A stretch of DNA of 64,000 bases, from contig JAUIMM010000519.1 of NCBI GenBank assembly GCA_031769625.1, forward strand, positions 7,205,501 through 7,269,500, given 5' to 3'. This DNA comes from Taudactylus pleione (Eukaryota; Chordata; Amphibia; Anura; Myobatrachidae). A program made the translations under genes and the position numbers. Positions 22,657 through 33,455 of this stretch are shown in pieces (the stretch's first letter is position 1; every line of letters begins with the position of its first letter). The notes below the pieces were generated by a model. The model did no database searches. It saw only the letters and a program-made list of their open reading frames with translations, and was not told the origin of the DNA.

Positions 22657-22670
22657 CAGCCGCTGGGTAG

Positions 22671-24248
22671 ATGTATATGACTGTGACAGCCCACTGGGTA
22701 GATGTATCACCTTACGCAGCAACAGCAGCAGCGTCACCAGTAGCAGCATCTCAGAAACGCCAGCTCGTTACAAGGCAGGCTACGCTGTGTATCACCGGTT
22801 TCAGTAAGAGGCACACCGCCGACAACCTCTTAGAGAAACTGAGGGAAATCATCGCCCAGTGGCTTACCCCACTTAGACTCTCCTGGGGATTTGTGATATC
22901 TGACAACGCCACCAATATTGTGCGGGCATTACATCTGGGCAAATTCCAGCACGTCCCATGTTTTGCTCACACAATAAACTTGGTGGTGCAGAATTTTCTG
23001 AAAAGCGACAGGGGCGTGCAGGAGACGCTTTGGGTGGCCCGAAAAATTTCTGGCCACTTTCGCCATTCAGCGACTGCGTGCCGAAGACTGGAGCGCCAGC
23101 AAACACTCTTGAACCTGCCCCGCCATCACCTGAAGCAAGAGGTTGTGACGCGGTGGAACTCAACCCTCTATATGCTTCAGAGGATGGAGGAGCAGCAAAA
23201 GGCCATACAAGCCTATACATCCACCTATGACATAGGCAAAGGAGGGGGTATGCACCTGACTCAAGCGCAGTGGAGAATGATTTCCGTGTTGTGCAAGGTT
23301 CTCCAGCCCTTCGAACTTGCCACACGTGAAGTCAGTTCAGACACAGCCAGCTTGAGTCAGGTCATTCCCCTCATCAGGCTTTTGCAGAAGCAGCTGGAGA
23401 AAGTGAAGGAGGAGCTAAGATGGAGCGATTCCGCTCGGCATGTGGGACTTGTGGATGAAGCCCTTCATTCGCTTTGCCAGGATTCCAGGGTGGTCAATCT
23501 GTTGAAATCAGACCACTACATTTTGGCCACCGTGCTTGATCCTAGGTTTAAAGCCTATGTGGTGTCTCTCTTTCCGGCCGACACAAGCCTGCAGAGGTGC
23601 AAAGACCTGCTGGTGAACACACTGTCAGCTGAAGCGGAACGTGACACGTCAACGGCTCCTTCTTCATTTTCTCCCGCAACTGGGGCTGCCAGGAAAAAAC
23701 TTAGGTATCCTAAGCAACCCGCTGGCGGTGATGCAGGGCAGGCAGGACCAAGTTTGGACATCTGGTCCGGACTGAAGGACCTGGCAACAATTTCTGACAT
23801 GTCTACTGTCACTGCATATGATACTGTCACCATTGACAGAATGGTGGAGGATTACATCGGTGACAGCATCCAAGTAGGCATGTCAGACAGTCCATACCTG
23901 TACTGGCAGGAAAAAGAGGCAATTTGGAGGCCCCTGTACAAGCTGGCTCTATTTTACCTGAGTTGCCCCCCCTCCAGTGTGTACTCCAAAAGAGTGTTTA
24001 GTGCAGCCGGGAACCTTGTCAGCGAAAGGCGTAGGAGGTTGCTTCCACAGAATGTGGAGAAGATGATGTTCATCAAAATGAATTATCAGCTCTTCCAGGC
24101 AGACCAGCCTCCAGAAGGTACAGAGGGACCTGTGGTGGTGGATTCAAGTGGGGACGAGTTAATACTTTGTGAGGATGAGGATGTACACACTGAAGAGGGT
24201 GAGGAATCGGTGGATGAGGAGGATGAGGATGACATCTTGCCTCCGTAG
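22671..24248 (+). CDS. hAT transposase, catalytic and dimerisation block
   Basis: 525 codons continuing the transposase after a disruption of about 15 bases. Residues 1-15 hold the YMTVTAHWVD strand that follows the first catalytic Asp. GFVISDNATNIVRAL near 82-96 has the second catalytic-region Asp, and CFAHTINLVV near 105 is the hAT CxxH motif. The C-terminus has the hAT dimerisation region (about 415-470; YLSCPPSSVYSKRVFSAAG then NLVSERRRRL), followed by a very acidic tail. The ATG at 22671 is inside the domain and is not a natural start. Together the two blocks give roughly 1,000 residues, in line with BED-containing hAT transposases. Confidence 0.88.
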   Translation: MYMTVTAHWVDVSPYAATAAASPVAASQKRQLVTRQATLCITGFSKRHTADNLLEKLREIIAQWLTPLRLSWGFVISDNATNIVRALHLGKFQHVPCFAHTINLVVQNFLKSDRGVQETLWVARKISGHFRHSATACRRLERQQTLLNLPRHHLKQEVVTRWNSTLYMLQRMEEQQKAIQAYTSTYDIGKGGGMHLTQAQWRMISVLCKVLQPFELATREVSSDTASLSQVIPLIRLLQKQLEKVKEELRWSDSARHVGLVDEALHSLCQDSRVVNLLKSDHYILATVLDPRFKAYVVSLFPADTSLQRCKDLLVNTLSAEAERDTSTAPSSFSPATGAARKKLRYPKQPAGGDAGQAGPSLDIWSGLKDLATISDMSTVTAYDTVTIDRMVEDYIGDSIQVGMSDSPYLYWQEKEAIWRPLYKLALFYLSCPPSSVYSKRVFSAAGNLVSERRRRLLPQNVEKMMFIKMNYQLFQADQPPEGTEGPVVVDSSGDELILCEDEDVHTEEGEESVDEEDEDDILPP

Positions 24249-24308
24249 AGCCAGTTTGTGCAGGGACAGATTAATTGCCAGCTTGTTTTGTGGGGGCCCA
24301 AACGAACC

Positions 24309-24356
24309 AATCATTTCAGCCACAGTTGTGTGGCAGACCCTGGCGCTGAAATGATT
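24309..24356 (+). repeat. Hairpin after the hAT transposase stop
   Basis: AATCATTTCAGC at 24309-24320 and GCTGAAATGATT at 24345-24356 form a 12-bp perfect stem. It lies 60 bases past the stop codon and could mark the transcript 3' end. Confidence 0.55.
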
Positions 24357-24891
24357 GATTTGTTAAAGTGTGCATGTCCTGTTTATACAACATAAGGGTG
24401 GGTGGGAGGGCCCAAGGACAATTCCATCTTGCACTTCTTTTTTTTCTTTGCATTATGTACAGTTTGGGGCCTAGTTTTTCTAACTGCCATCCTGTCTGCC
24501 ACTGCAGTGTCACTCCTAGATGGGTCACGTGTTTGTGCCGCCCACTCGTGTCGCTTAGCATAGTCATCCAGCTACCTCGGTGCAACCTTTTGGACATGAA
24601 AACACTATTGTGAGGTGTGAGGTGTTCAGAATAGACTGGAAATGAGTGGAAATTAAGGTTATTGAGGTTAATAATAGCATAGGAGCAGAGAAACCAACAA
24701 ATTCTGTGATTTTAGCTGTTTTTATGCTTTTTAAAAAAAAAATACAGATCCAAAACACAAAACCCAGAACCCAAAACACGGAAGGGTGGTTTTGGCAAAA
24801 CCAATCCAGATCCAAAACACGAAGAAAGATCCAGATCCAAAACCAAAACACAAAACACGAAAAGTGGCCGGTGCACACCCCTAATTTATAC

Positions 24892-25515
24892 AGGCACACC
24901 ACCCCTATTCTCCCACCTGTAAAAGTAGCCATTATGATTATCAGTGCCCATCTGCACCAGCCCTAACTTTGGTGAAATCAGATTTGTTTCTGCTGACGCT
25001 AACATCTGAGTAACCCACAGTTCCGTGTAGCAGCCCACAACACACACACTGGGCAAACTTACACTCAGTACCGTAATTAGGGGTGTGTGACTGGTGCCAC
25101 CGCATGGAGCGCAGGGCTCTGTGGGCGACACCATCACTTCCCCACGGCCCTTGCTTCTGGCTACCATGGTGCCTGGAACGACACCCTGCAGGCAGTATCA
25201 CTGCAGCAGTGCCACCCGTCCTTTGGATGCTACAGGCAGGCCCCCTGCCATGTGTACAGCTGCCCAGAGCATCTTGAAGATGCTCTGGGCACTGCTGGCG
25301 GTCCACCCCTATGTGCGACGGTCATGGCACAGTGCCGAAAGGGGATGGGGGCAGTACATGCGAATGTCCAATTACACCCTTTCAGCTGCAAGTGGGGATG
25401 TGTATGACTGCATCACCCAGAGTTGCTATGCAGCATGTTTTGCACTACGACTAATCGCATGATCCGCCCTCAGAACTTGCTTGTGCATTTAGGACCAGAC
25501 TGTATAAGAGATTGT
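24892..25515. other. Non-coding stretch, possible degenerate element
   Basis: cagtaccgtaattag at 25067-25081 resembles the CAGNNCCGTAACTAG end of the hAT MITEs at 8682 and 11155, but no matching right end or TSD was found. Three overlapping plus-strand frames here have no motif. Confidence 0.4.
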
Positions 25516-25689
25516 GGGGTCTATTTACTAAGCAGTGTTAGGACACAGAGTGAAAAGTGATAAGGTGACAGCCAATCATCTCCCAACTGACATTTTTCAA
25601 ACACAGTCTGTGAGATGACAGTTGGAAGCGGATTGGCTGGCACCTTATCACTTTTCACTTCTCCTAACACTGCTTAGTAAATAGACCCC
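25516..25689. mobile_element. Foldback MITE with 3-bp TSD
   Basis: GGGGTCTATTTACTAAGCAG at the left and its inverse at the right. Most of the 174 bases fold into one long imperfect stem (also gtgaaaagtgataaggtg against caccttatcacttttcac). Flanking tgt on both sides is a 3-bp TSD. Confidence 0.88.
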
Positions 25690-26364
25690 TGTATATTTTA
25701 ATGGAAAACTTCACCCAAAGTGCCAAAAATGTGTTTTTGTTGGAGTTCACGGTAATACAGTACATAAAATAAGAAGGAATTTGTGCTTAGTTGTAATTCT
25801 GTGATTTTAAAAACTTTATGTACCTAATAAAGTATGTAAAGTCTCTCCCCCCCTTTTCTTTTTCCTGTCTTTCTCTACCCATTTTCTATTCCTGTCTTTC
25901 TTTCTCTCCAACTACACTGTCTCTCTTTACCTCCATTCTTTCTCTCTCTCTTCATTCCTCCTGTGTCCTGTCCCTCTGTATCTGTTTCTCTCCTGTCTCC
26001 TCTGTCTCTTGTCCTTCCCCCCTCCCCCCCCTCTCTCTTTTAGCCATCAGTACCTCCTCCTCAGCGGGCATGTCTTCAGTTCTTCTAGTGCCAGACAAGG
26101 TTGTGGCACACTTGCATGTCACTGTGGTAGCCAAGTCGATTTAACGTGCATGTTCGCATGCCTGGATACGTGTCTAAAAAAATGTATGGAGCGCTAGTAT
26201 CATTATTTAGCATTTTTTATGTGGGGCGGTGGGGAAGGAGTGGGGTCAGAAGGTGGGGTAGCTCTCTTCTTAAATAAAATTCAGCAGGAGCTACAACGTG
26301 CATGCACCAATCCAATGTCATAATTTTTACTAGCACTTGATTTTATTATATACTGTTCCAGTAG
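25690..26364. other. Non-coding stretch with CT-rich tract
   Basis: A ~200-base pyrimidine-rich tract (25843-26045) of ctctctt/cctgtctt units produces proline/serine/leucine-rich chance frames. No gene seen. Confidence 0.6.
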
Positions 26365-27261
26365 ATTAGGCCTGATTCAGAGGTGGACGCTAATGCGAAC
26401 AAACCCAACGCATGTGCAAACGAAATAGCAAAAGGTGTGCGCATCCCTAACTACGCACTAGCGTCCAACGAACATAAACCACTTCCAAACACACACCCAC
26501 TGTCCGCACTTGCGTATGTAAACCAACGCACACTGATATGCACTGAAATGTAAGAACAAACAAAAATGCACAGTACACAGATTGAGAACACAGAATGAGA
26601 AAACAAAGTATTTGAAACATCGTTCATTCACTGCAAATACACCTACCCCTATTGCTAATGAAAGCAATTAGTAATAATTCTATTAACTACTTCATTATGG
26701 TCTTTAAACCCTATTTGTGTCTGTGTCAATTATACAATTTGGTGAGAGTAAGCATTGTACATATCCAGATGTTTTTTGTGTTTTTTTTGGGAGGGGGGGT
26801 TTAAAATTTAACAGTATTGTTTGTGTACGGTTAAATTTGTTAATGTGCTTCATTATTTTATTTTTTTTCTCTGAGTGTTATAATGTTTTTGTTTTCTATT
26901 CTTTGTTGACTAAAACTTGTTTGTAAATTATTGTTTTTGGAATGCAATACTCAAACTGTTTTTTTCATTGTGTCACAATTATACCAATCATTTTCCGTTG
27001 AATCTGCTAACTTGAAACGTGTTTGGATTTTTAAAACCTACATTAAGTGTGTACATCAGTGGAATTAATATGCACATAATTTTTTGTTATGTACCTTTAT
27101 CAGTGTGATATTTCAATGCAAGCTAGCTAATATCTCATTAGTTATGAATGTGTGTCCGCCATTTTGTGTTAGTTCGCTATGCGATCCTTGGACTCCTAGA
27201 ACAGTATGCACAGCACTAGTAACCAACTAGTAATCAGATTTACTCTCATTTTGACACAATC

Positions 27262-28669
27262 ATGAGGTCTGCAAGCTTCAGCAAGCGTGAGTTGCTCATC
27301 CTCACGAAAGTCATGGATGCCAAATTGGGACAGTCAGTCCCTTTTATTTCTAATCATAAAAAAGTGTGTGCAAGGAAACGTATTTTGCATCTTGTTGGCT
27401 CACACAGGAGTGTTGTCCAGCTTGAACGCCGTTAGAGTAATCTTCGCAGGAGGCAGCCGGATCTGTTGCTGAACTTGCGCTCTACTATCCGCAAACGCAG
27501 TAAGTATGCTTTAAATTTCTGCATGTAAACAACATTTGTATGTTTTTTATTTTTTTAAACGCTTCCTTTTTTATTTTAATAAAAATTTTGAAATATAGAT
27601 GTTGTCCATAGCAACCACTGACATAACATTTTTTACGGAAGCAACATCTTATAAAAGTTACTTGTTTTTTTTTTATTACATTATATGAGCAACATCACTT
27701 TTAAAAGCTGCCATTTGTTAACATGTAATCCACATTAGTCTGGAATGTAACAGTGGTCTTCATCTTCTGAAAGGAGTACAAGCCTTTTAAAACAAGACAT
27801 TTAGCGCCTTGTGTGTTGAAACGCTAGCAAATTAGAGCCCTGCTGGATCATTGTGGCCATCAGTAGGACAGGATCTATTTGTATTGTCAGTGGTAGAATT
27901 GGCCACATTGGGTGTGTAATTTGTATTAAATATTTTTGGTCACATCAAACACATAACTAGACGTTTTGTTGTTCTGTGGCAGAAAGTGCATTGGCGGCAT
28001 CCTACTCCCCATTTCCCCATATTGCACACAAAGACAACAGAACCCTCTTGTGCCTCAGGAGGAGCAGCCTCATGTGACTGAGGAGGAGGAAGAGCTGGAT
28101 ACCCTACAAACACATGGGGTTCCGGATTTGGAGGAAGAGGGAGAGTATGACCACCAACAAAATGTGGGCCTGGTGTCAGAAGAGGAGGAGGAGCACTACC
28201 AGGCACAGGAGGTGGACGAGGTGTCCCATAACTCTAGCCCCATAAACACAATAGCAACAACACCTACCCCATACTTATGTTCCCATGTTGCCTCAATTGA
28301 TGACTACTTTCCCCCTCTGCCTAGTCCTACATACCTCGCAGCAATACTTCCTGAGGCTTCTACGTCACTCAATTTGCCTTCTATTGACGACATCGGGACA
28401 TCATATACTAGGTGTATGTTTGTGTTGGCTTGGTTAGAAACTTATTTATTTGTTTGTTGTTTTTTTTAGGCCCAGCAACTTCTGATTTTGAATATGTTGA
28501 AGAAATGTCAAGGGAGCTCCAAAAAGTGGCTGAAGGCCTTAGTATCGCCCACCAGGACATTGTAATTCTAAATGCTTTACTAAAGAACTTTATTGTTTTG
28601 CGTAAAAAAGAAAACATGTTGGTTGTGATGGCATTTTTTTTCATGGAGTTTGGCCTGGATAAAAAGTAG
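27262..28669 (+). pseudogene. Harbinger gene A: Myb/SANT-like domain plus acidic and coiled-coil tail (degraded)
   Basis: Exon 1 (27262-27499) begins MRSASFSKRELLILTKVMD and has a trihelix/Myb-like pattern ending ERR-stop-SNLRRRQPDLL, where the stop at 27433 replaces the expected aromatic residue. A GTAAGTAT donor starts at 27500. Exon 2 (about 27983-28411, after ggcag) encodes a strongly acidic EEEE-rich stretch. Exon 3 (28470-28669, after a T-rich tract and tag) encodes DFEYVEEMSRELQKVAEG and a short helical, coiled-coil-like tail. Reading phases across the junctions do not fit perfectly, so indels are likely. The N-terminus matches a fragment at the equivalent place in the inner Harbinger (37585-37710), which supports it as a real element gene. 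Function unknown; DNA binding is inferred from the domain. Confidence 0.6.
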
Positions 28670-28892
28670 ATTCCAAAATGGAACATACTTATTATTGTGT
28701 TCAACTTTGAAAGTGTTTGGTAAACCAAACTAGTTAAAAATAAGCCATGTTTTTTGGTAAAAATAATACCGTTATTAAAAAAGGTGTATATGTTGGTGCA
28801 CTATGCTACAGTTTTTTGAATTAATAAAAATACACAATTCAATCTGTAAGTTGCAAGGTAATTTATTAAAGCCTCAAAATGTGTTTACAACA

Positions 28893-28922
28893 TTCACTCT
28901 CTCTCTCTCTCTCTCTCTCTCA
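28893..28922. repeat. (CT)n microsatellite
   Basis: About 30 bases of ctctct between the convergent gene A and transposase tails. Confidence 0.9.
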
Positions 28923-29010
28923 CTGGTGTATTGGCATCTTACACTTTAACCTTGCAAGTCAAGATTTCTCATTTTGAAAACCTTAGGACAAACCACTTGT
29001 TTAAATTGTG

Positions 29011-30530
29011 TCAAAATATTAACTGAGGCAATAAATTAGGTAAAAAATTATCACACACTTGTTGGCGTATATTCACATTGCTAACAAATCTTGCTGGGCC
29101 TTCTGCTTCCTCCTCAGTCTCATCTGGCAGGATTTCTAAGTCCATGGGCACATGGCTCTCTATGGCTATGTTGTGAAAAATACAAGATAGCGCTATAATT
29201 TTGGCCACCATTTCGGGATCATACATTAATGCACCATCAGTTCTGTCTAAACACCGGAAACGTGCTTTCAATAAGCCAAAGCAACGCTCCACAATCTCTC
29301 TGGTGGCAGTATGAGCCATATTATATGTGATTTGGGGCCCAGGATTAGGGAATGGGAATGGAGTGAGTAGCCATGGACAACAAGGGTATGCACTATCTCC
29401 AGGGAATGGAAAATAAAAAAAAAACAGAATATAAAAAACACAATATTAACATACAACATTGTAAAATCACAAAAAAAACATACCCAGCAACTATGCATTT
29501 GCACCATGCCTCTGGGATAAGTTATGCCAGATCCCTGATTACCGAATGACATAAGAATCATGTGAACTTCCAGGAAAGTTGGCATTGAGGGACAGAATCT
29601 GGAGGGAGGCACCACATACAATCATCACATTCATTGAATGGTAGTGTTTATGGTTACGGAACACATGTTCCAGTCTAGCTGGTGGAACAAGAGGTATATG
29701 GGTGCCATCCACAACCCCTATAACGTGTGGAAAGCCTGCAAGTTGAACAAACTGCTGGAGACTCTTCATCAAATGGCATTGTTATAAATTGGTTGAGGCG
29801 CACCTTGAAGGCTGTTGTAACGCACCTCAGGATCCTACTAAACAATGGCTGAGAAATCCCAGCCACCACAGCTACGGTTGTTTGAAAGGACCCTGAGGCC
29901 AGGCCTGCCAAGAGCAGCAACGGGCCTGGGTAACAGGGGGTGTGGCCTATTCGTGGGAGGCGTAGCCATGCCCCCTTCCCAAAAGAAAACAGATTTGCGG
30001 CGCTGCTCGCTGGGGAGGGGGGGCGCTCTTAGCCCCCTCAGCCCAGCTCAAAGCCAGGGGGGGCGCAATCAGTGTGATCGCTCCCCCCCACAGGCATAGG
30101 TGACTGCTATGGCTGCTGCTTAGCATCCACGAGCAGTCTCCCACTGCAGCTCAGCACACGCTGTGTGCTGGGCTACTGTGAGGGAGGGGGCAGCGTCGGA
30201 CCCGGGCCCCCGTCGGGCCCCTCAGGAAGCCCGGGCCCGGGTAATCTGTACCCGCTCCCTCCCCCTCTCGGCGCCCCTGCCTGAGGCACAAAAGTGTAAC
30301 AGTGAAAGTAATTGAGTCAGTGTTGGAATTGCTGTAGGAATGTGTATTTGTGACTCTAGATCACTCTCTAGATTTTTAAGAGTTTCTAGGATGACATGAG
30401 GTGGCAAATGATGCAATACCTCATCATCAGGCATTCCAAATAATGAAACAGGTGTTCGGAAGATTGGCTCCCTTCACCTGGGTTGTAAAGGTAGGGTTAC
30501 GTGATTGATTTGGAGATTGAGAAGTTTCTT
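29011..30530 (-). pseudogene. Harbinger DDE transposase (outer element), degraded
   Basis: Read on the minus strand. The N-terminal block (about 30530-30290) contains LFGMPDDEVL and LLHFCASG and carries a stop. The frame is then cut by the hAT MITE at 29900-30279 and resumes at SGSFQTTVAVVAGISQPLFS. Next comes GFPHVIGVVDGTHIPLVPP (about 29740-29690), with the first catalytic Asp, then LSLNANFPGSSHDSYV with the second Asp region. A probable ~85-base intron follows (gtatgt near 29482). The last exon has DSAYP, then CFGLLKARFRCL and ALSCIFHNI, ending at 29011. This is the DDE_Tnp_4/HARBI1-like family and would cut and join the element ends. A frameshift near 29770, the MITE and the stop make it non-functional. 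It converges with gene A. Confidence 0.85.
29900..30279. mobile_element. hAT-type MITE inside the outer Harbinger transposase
   Basis: Ends CAGGCCTGCCAAGAG and CTCTCGGCGCCCCTG are imperfect inverted repeats. An exact 8-bp TSD, cctgaggc, lies at 29892-29899 and 30280-30287. GC-rich, non-coding, with runs such as gggcccgggcccc. Confidence 0.88.
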
Positions 30531-30769
30531 CTAATTCACCCATCAGAAAAATGGCCCAGGAATACTGGTGAAAACTTATTTAAAAACACTGATGTAAATA
30601 TAGACATTAATGTTCACACATACATTTTTCAATGTGTATCAATTGTTAATCAATTACCGGACAATTTTCAGCCATGTTTTGAAAAGTGCTTCTAGTTTGT
30701 AGATTTGAATGCAATTGTGGATTGAAAAACAAACAAAAAATTAACACACACAAAAATATGTTTACAGTT

Positions 30770-31400
30770 TAAAATGTAACAAAAACAGAAATACATCAAA
30801 AAACAAAGGAACAAATAAAACCTTGTTCCTACTTGTAGAAAGAACGGCAAGACCAAACAAAGAAACCCTCCTGGATCAACACAAATAACAAGTAATTTGC
30901 TGCATAAGGGAAAAAAAACAAAGAAAGGGTATAAACATGGCATCCAATACTACAGCTGAAAGGAAACAAGGACACACACATTTATCTTATTCCTACTTGC
31001 AGAAAGAACAGCAAGACCAAACAAAGAAACCCTCCTGGATCAACACAAATTATTATTATAATTATCCTTTATTTATATGGTGCCACAAGTGTTCCGCAGC
31101 ACCTTACATAGTACATAAAACAAGTAAGTGAACAAGAAACAAGTAATTTACTGTACATTACAGTGCAGGACAAGGACACGACTTATATACATTGCTGCAA
31201 TAGGGATTAAAGCGCTCACAATAAGCAGCAGAGAGTTGGCGGTCACGTGTTAGGTGCCCTTATGGGGAGAAAGGAGTAGAAGAAAAGAGAAGCACATGAG
31301 GGAAGAGGTCCCTGCTCACGAGAGCTTACATTCTAAAGTAACAAGCAATTAGCTGCATGAGGGAACAAAACAAAGAAAGAGTATAAACATGGTATGTTGA
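30770..31400. repeat. Local duplication of a ~150-bp segment
   Basis: The ordered blocks acaaggacacacaca, ttattcctacttg, aaccctcctggatcaacac, aacaag-aatt-gctgcat and agggtataaacatgg occur at about 30820-30945 and again at 30965-31395, with a partial third start at 31405-31445. The second copy is split by the repeat at 31044-31338. Confidence 0.7.
31044..31338. repeat. (ATT)n-headed dispersed repeat, copy 2
   Basis: Starts attattattataatt, then tatatggtgccacaagtg and ttccgcagcaccttac, and ends gagcttacattctaaa. It matches 9266-9580. It sits cleanly inside one unit of a local duplication; the intact neighbouring unit shows the empty site. Confidence 0.8.
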
Positions 31401-31671
31401 AAGGAAACAAGGACACACACAATTACCTTATTCCTACTTGTAAAAGAAAAATATATATACCCAAAAAACAATACAACAAAATGGCAACAATACACACATG
31501 TGTTGCTGTTTGTATGATATACAAACGGGGATGGAGATTCCTGCGGACCTTCCTTTTCTAGGGTGTGCGCGCGTATGCACGCAAAGAGCGTGTGCATGTG
31601 ATCTGCTATAAATTTAAATGTATTCAGGTGCACAAAAAAGAAAAACCATTGACACACAGAGAGAATAAAAA

Positions 31672-32710
31672 ATGGATCCGAGTGCAGAACCTATTGGACC
31701 ACAGGAGCCACAACAAGGTCCAAGCACTCTGCAGGGCAGCATGGAAATAGCTGAAGGATCAGCAAGCAGCCAAGTTACTCAACGCTGGCGAAAAAAAGAC
31801 AGCCAAGTTTTTCAATCAAAGAACTAGAAATACTGGTTTCAGGCTCCATGGAAAAAAATACAACACGGACCGAGAAATATGAGTGCAACAGATAAAGACA
31901 AAATATGATCCGAAATAACAGATGAAGTCAACATTCACGCTCCAATAGTCCACACAGTGAATGTTAATTTACCGCAGATGGTAAATATTGGACCAAAAAT
32001 GGTAAATCTGAAAAATTATATGCTTTTGTAAAAATCTAAAATAAATGTTAAAAAAAAGTTTAATGAGCATTTCTATCCCTTAAAAAAAATGTATTAACAT
32101 TTTGGGTAGATGTTTAATGAATGCCAAAACATATAAAGAAACACACTTATTTTTCTTTACAATCTTTACAATACCATGCTTCAACAACAGTTGGGGTGAC
32201 TTCCGGTGCCGTCTAAAACAAAAAATGTCATCAAGGGCACAGTACAGCAAAGGTACAGGTGGTGGAGGAATCCCACCAGGTATAGAGTACATCCCCCTGG
32301 GGGAGCTGGCATTAGGATCCATTGACAATGTGGAGGTGATTGGTGTAGCAAATGTGGATTCAGATGGACCGGTATCAGGTATAAAGATTCACATGTCAAA
32401 TATTGTGTTAATATATGTAGACAATGATGTCATGTTACCACAATTAACCAAATTTTTACATATTACAGATGCAGACCAACAGAATCCAGAACCACATGTT
32501 GGGGATGCTGAAGATAACAATGAAGAAAGAACACCCATATACAGTGAAGAACCCATCCAAAACAAGCCTGCTATACTACAGAAGATACATACTGAGACAA
32601 CACAAAATGGGCAAACATTTCAGGAAATATCTGCATGTCTGACAGAAATCAAAAACATCCTTGACAACATACATGAAAACATGGAAGACATCACAACCAT
32701 ATCAAGATGA
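31672..32710 (+). pseudogene. Harbinger gene C: Myb/SANT-like DNA-binding protein (outer element), degraded
   Basis: Exon 1 starts at ATG 31672 (MDPSAEPIGPQEPQQGPS) and reaches RWRKKDSQVF, where a one-base shift near 31805 moves the frame to FSIKELEILVSG, the start of the Myb/SANT-like domain. After a gap, exon 2 follows ttcaacaacag near 32190 with WGDFRCRLKQKMSSRAQYS, matching WSDFKYQLKQKLADRA in the inner element. A GTATAAAG donor follows (about 32380). The last exon (about 32469-32710) gives a polar, coiled-coil-like tail ending TTISR. Proteins of this type accompany Harbinger transposases and, in characterised members of the superfamily, help bring transposase to the nucleus and ends. The exon encoding the middle of the domain was not found. 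Confidence 0.65.
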
Positions 32711-32719
32711 CACAACATG

Positions 32720-33455
32720 ATTTTACAAAGTGGCATGAACAGCATTGTGCAGACTATTGGTGATGGCTTTAGGCCTAATGTGAGCCCACCTGAGTCTGGC
32801 ACTATACAACCATCTACATCCACTGCAGCAGCCACTACTGCAGGAAATATAAACAAGAGAGTAGCAGCGCTGAATAAATATAATAAAATGAATTTAATAC
32901 AATACACAATATAATACACAATGTAATAAACTCAGTACTGAGATAAGGATGAATAATATTCAACATACACATAAAAAATATGTAAATAGATACACAGGCA
33001 TAAGTTTGGAAAACCCTGTAGGCACTAGGATAAGCAAATAGGACCAATTCAATGTGCACCGCGGGATAAAGTCATATAGGTGTGGCAAAGTCCAATGTTA
33101 GTATAGGTATATTACCCGCCTCAGATCACAGCAAAGAGGAATACTTAATTAGCGATGGTCTTCATGAGAATATTAGTCCAACGCAAGCAAATAAGACCTC
33201 GTGGTGACCAGATGCTTAGAAGCTTGCACAAGCGTCCCAATTCCAAGCGGTGGTAAATGTGCTCCAAAATGGTAGATGTTAGGTCCAAAAATGATATGTG
33301 CCAAAGACCAGGGTAAGTACTACTGCAGGAAATAGCCTATGTAGTACAAGGCAACATCCAGTTGCAGAGGATGTTGTGCCAGGCAGAAAGCGTGTGAGGA
33401 GGTTTAAAAAATAAAACACATATAATTATGCTCACATTTATTACATGTGAAATCA
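32720..33455. other. Outer Harbinger sequence between gene C and the inner element
   Basis: Starts with a short open stretch rich in Pro/Ser/Thr (32717-32914) that may be a displaced 3' part of gene C. The rest is non-coding AT-rich DNA. Confidence 0.4.

Larger units (their letters stand above)
18821..24883 (+). mobile_element. Full-length hAT (Ac-type) DNA transposon
   Basis: Ends TAGGGGTGAGC and GCACACCCCTA are inverted repeats with one mismatch. An exact 8-bp TSD, atttatac, lies at 18813-18820 and 24884-24891. Inside are a GC-rich 5' region with a TATA box (18981), eleven tandem ~160-bp units (19341-21101), a BED-finger hAT transposase in two open blocks (21145-22656 and 22671-24248), and a 3' region with subterminal repeats of agatccaaaacac (24745-24865). 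The length (6.06 kb) is long for the superfamily because of the tandem array. Only one disruption separates the two transposase blocks, so it decayed recently. Confidence 0.95.

Noticed and set aside
22873..23325. Minus-strand 150-codon frame
   Set aside because: It is antisense to the hAT catalytic domain, which has clear family motifs on the plus strand.
25067..25480. Another CAGNNCCGTAACTAG-type hAT MITE
   Set aside because: Only a left-end resemblance was found; no matching right end or 8-bp TSD.
25818..26144. A 108-codon serine/leucine-rich frame
   Set aside because: It spans a CT-rich low-complexity tract and shows no domain.
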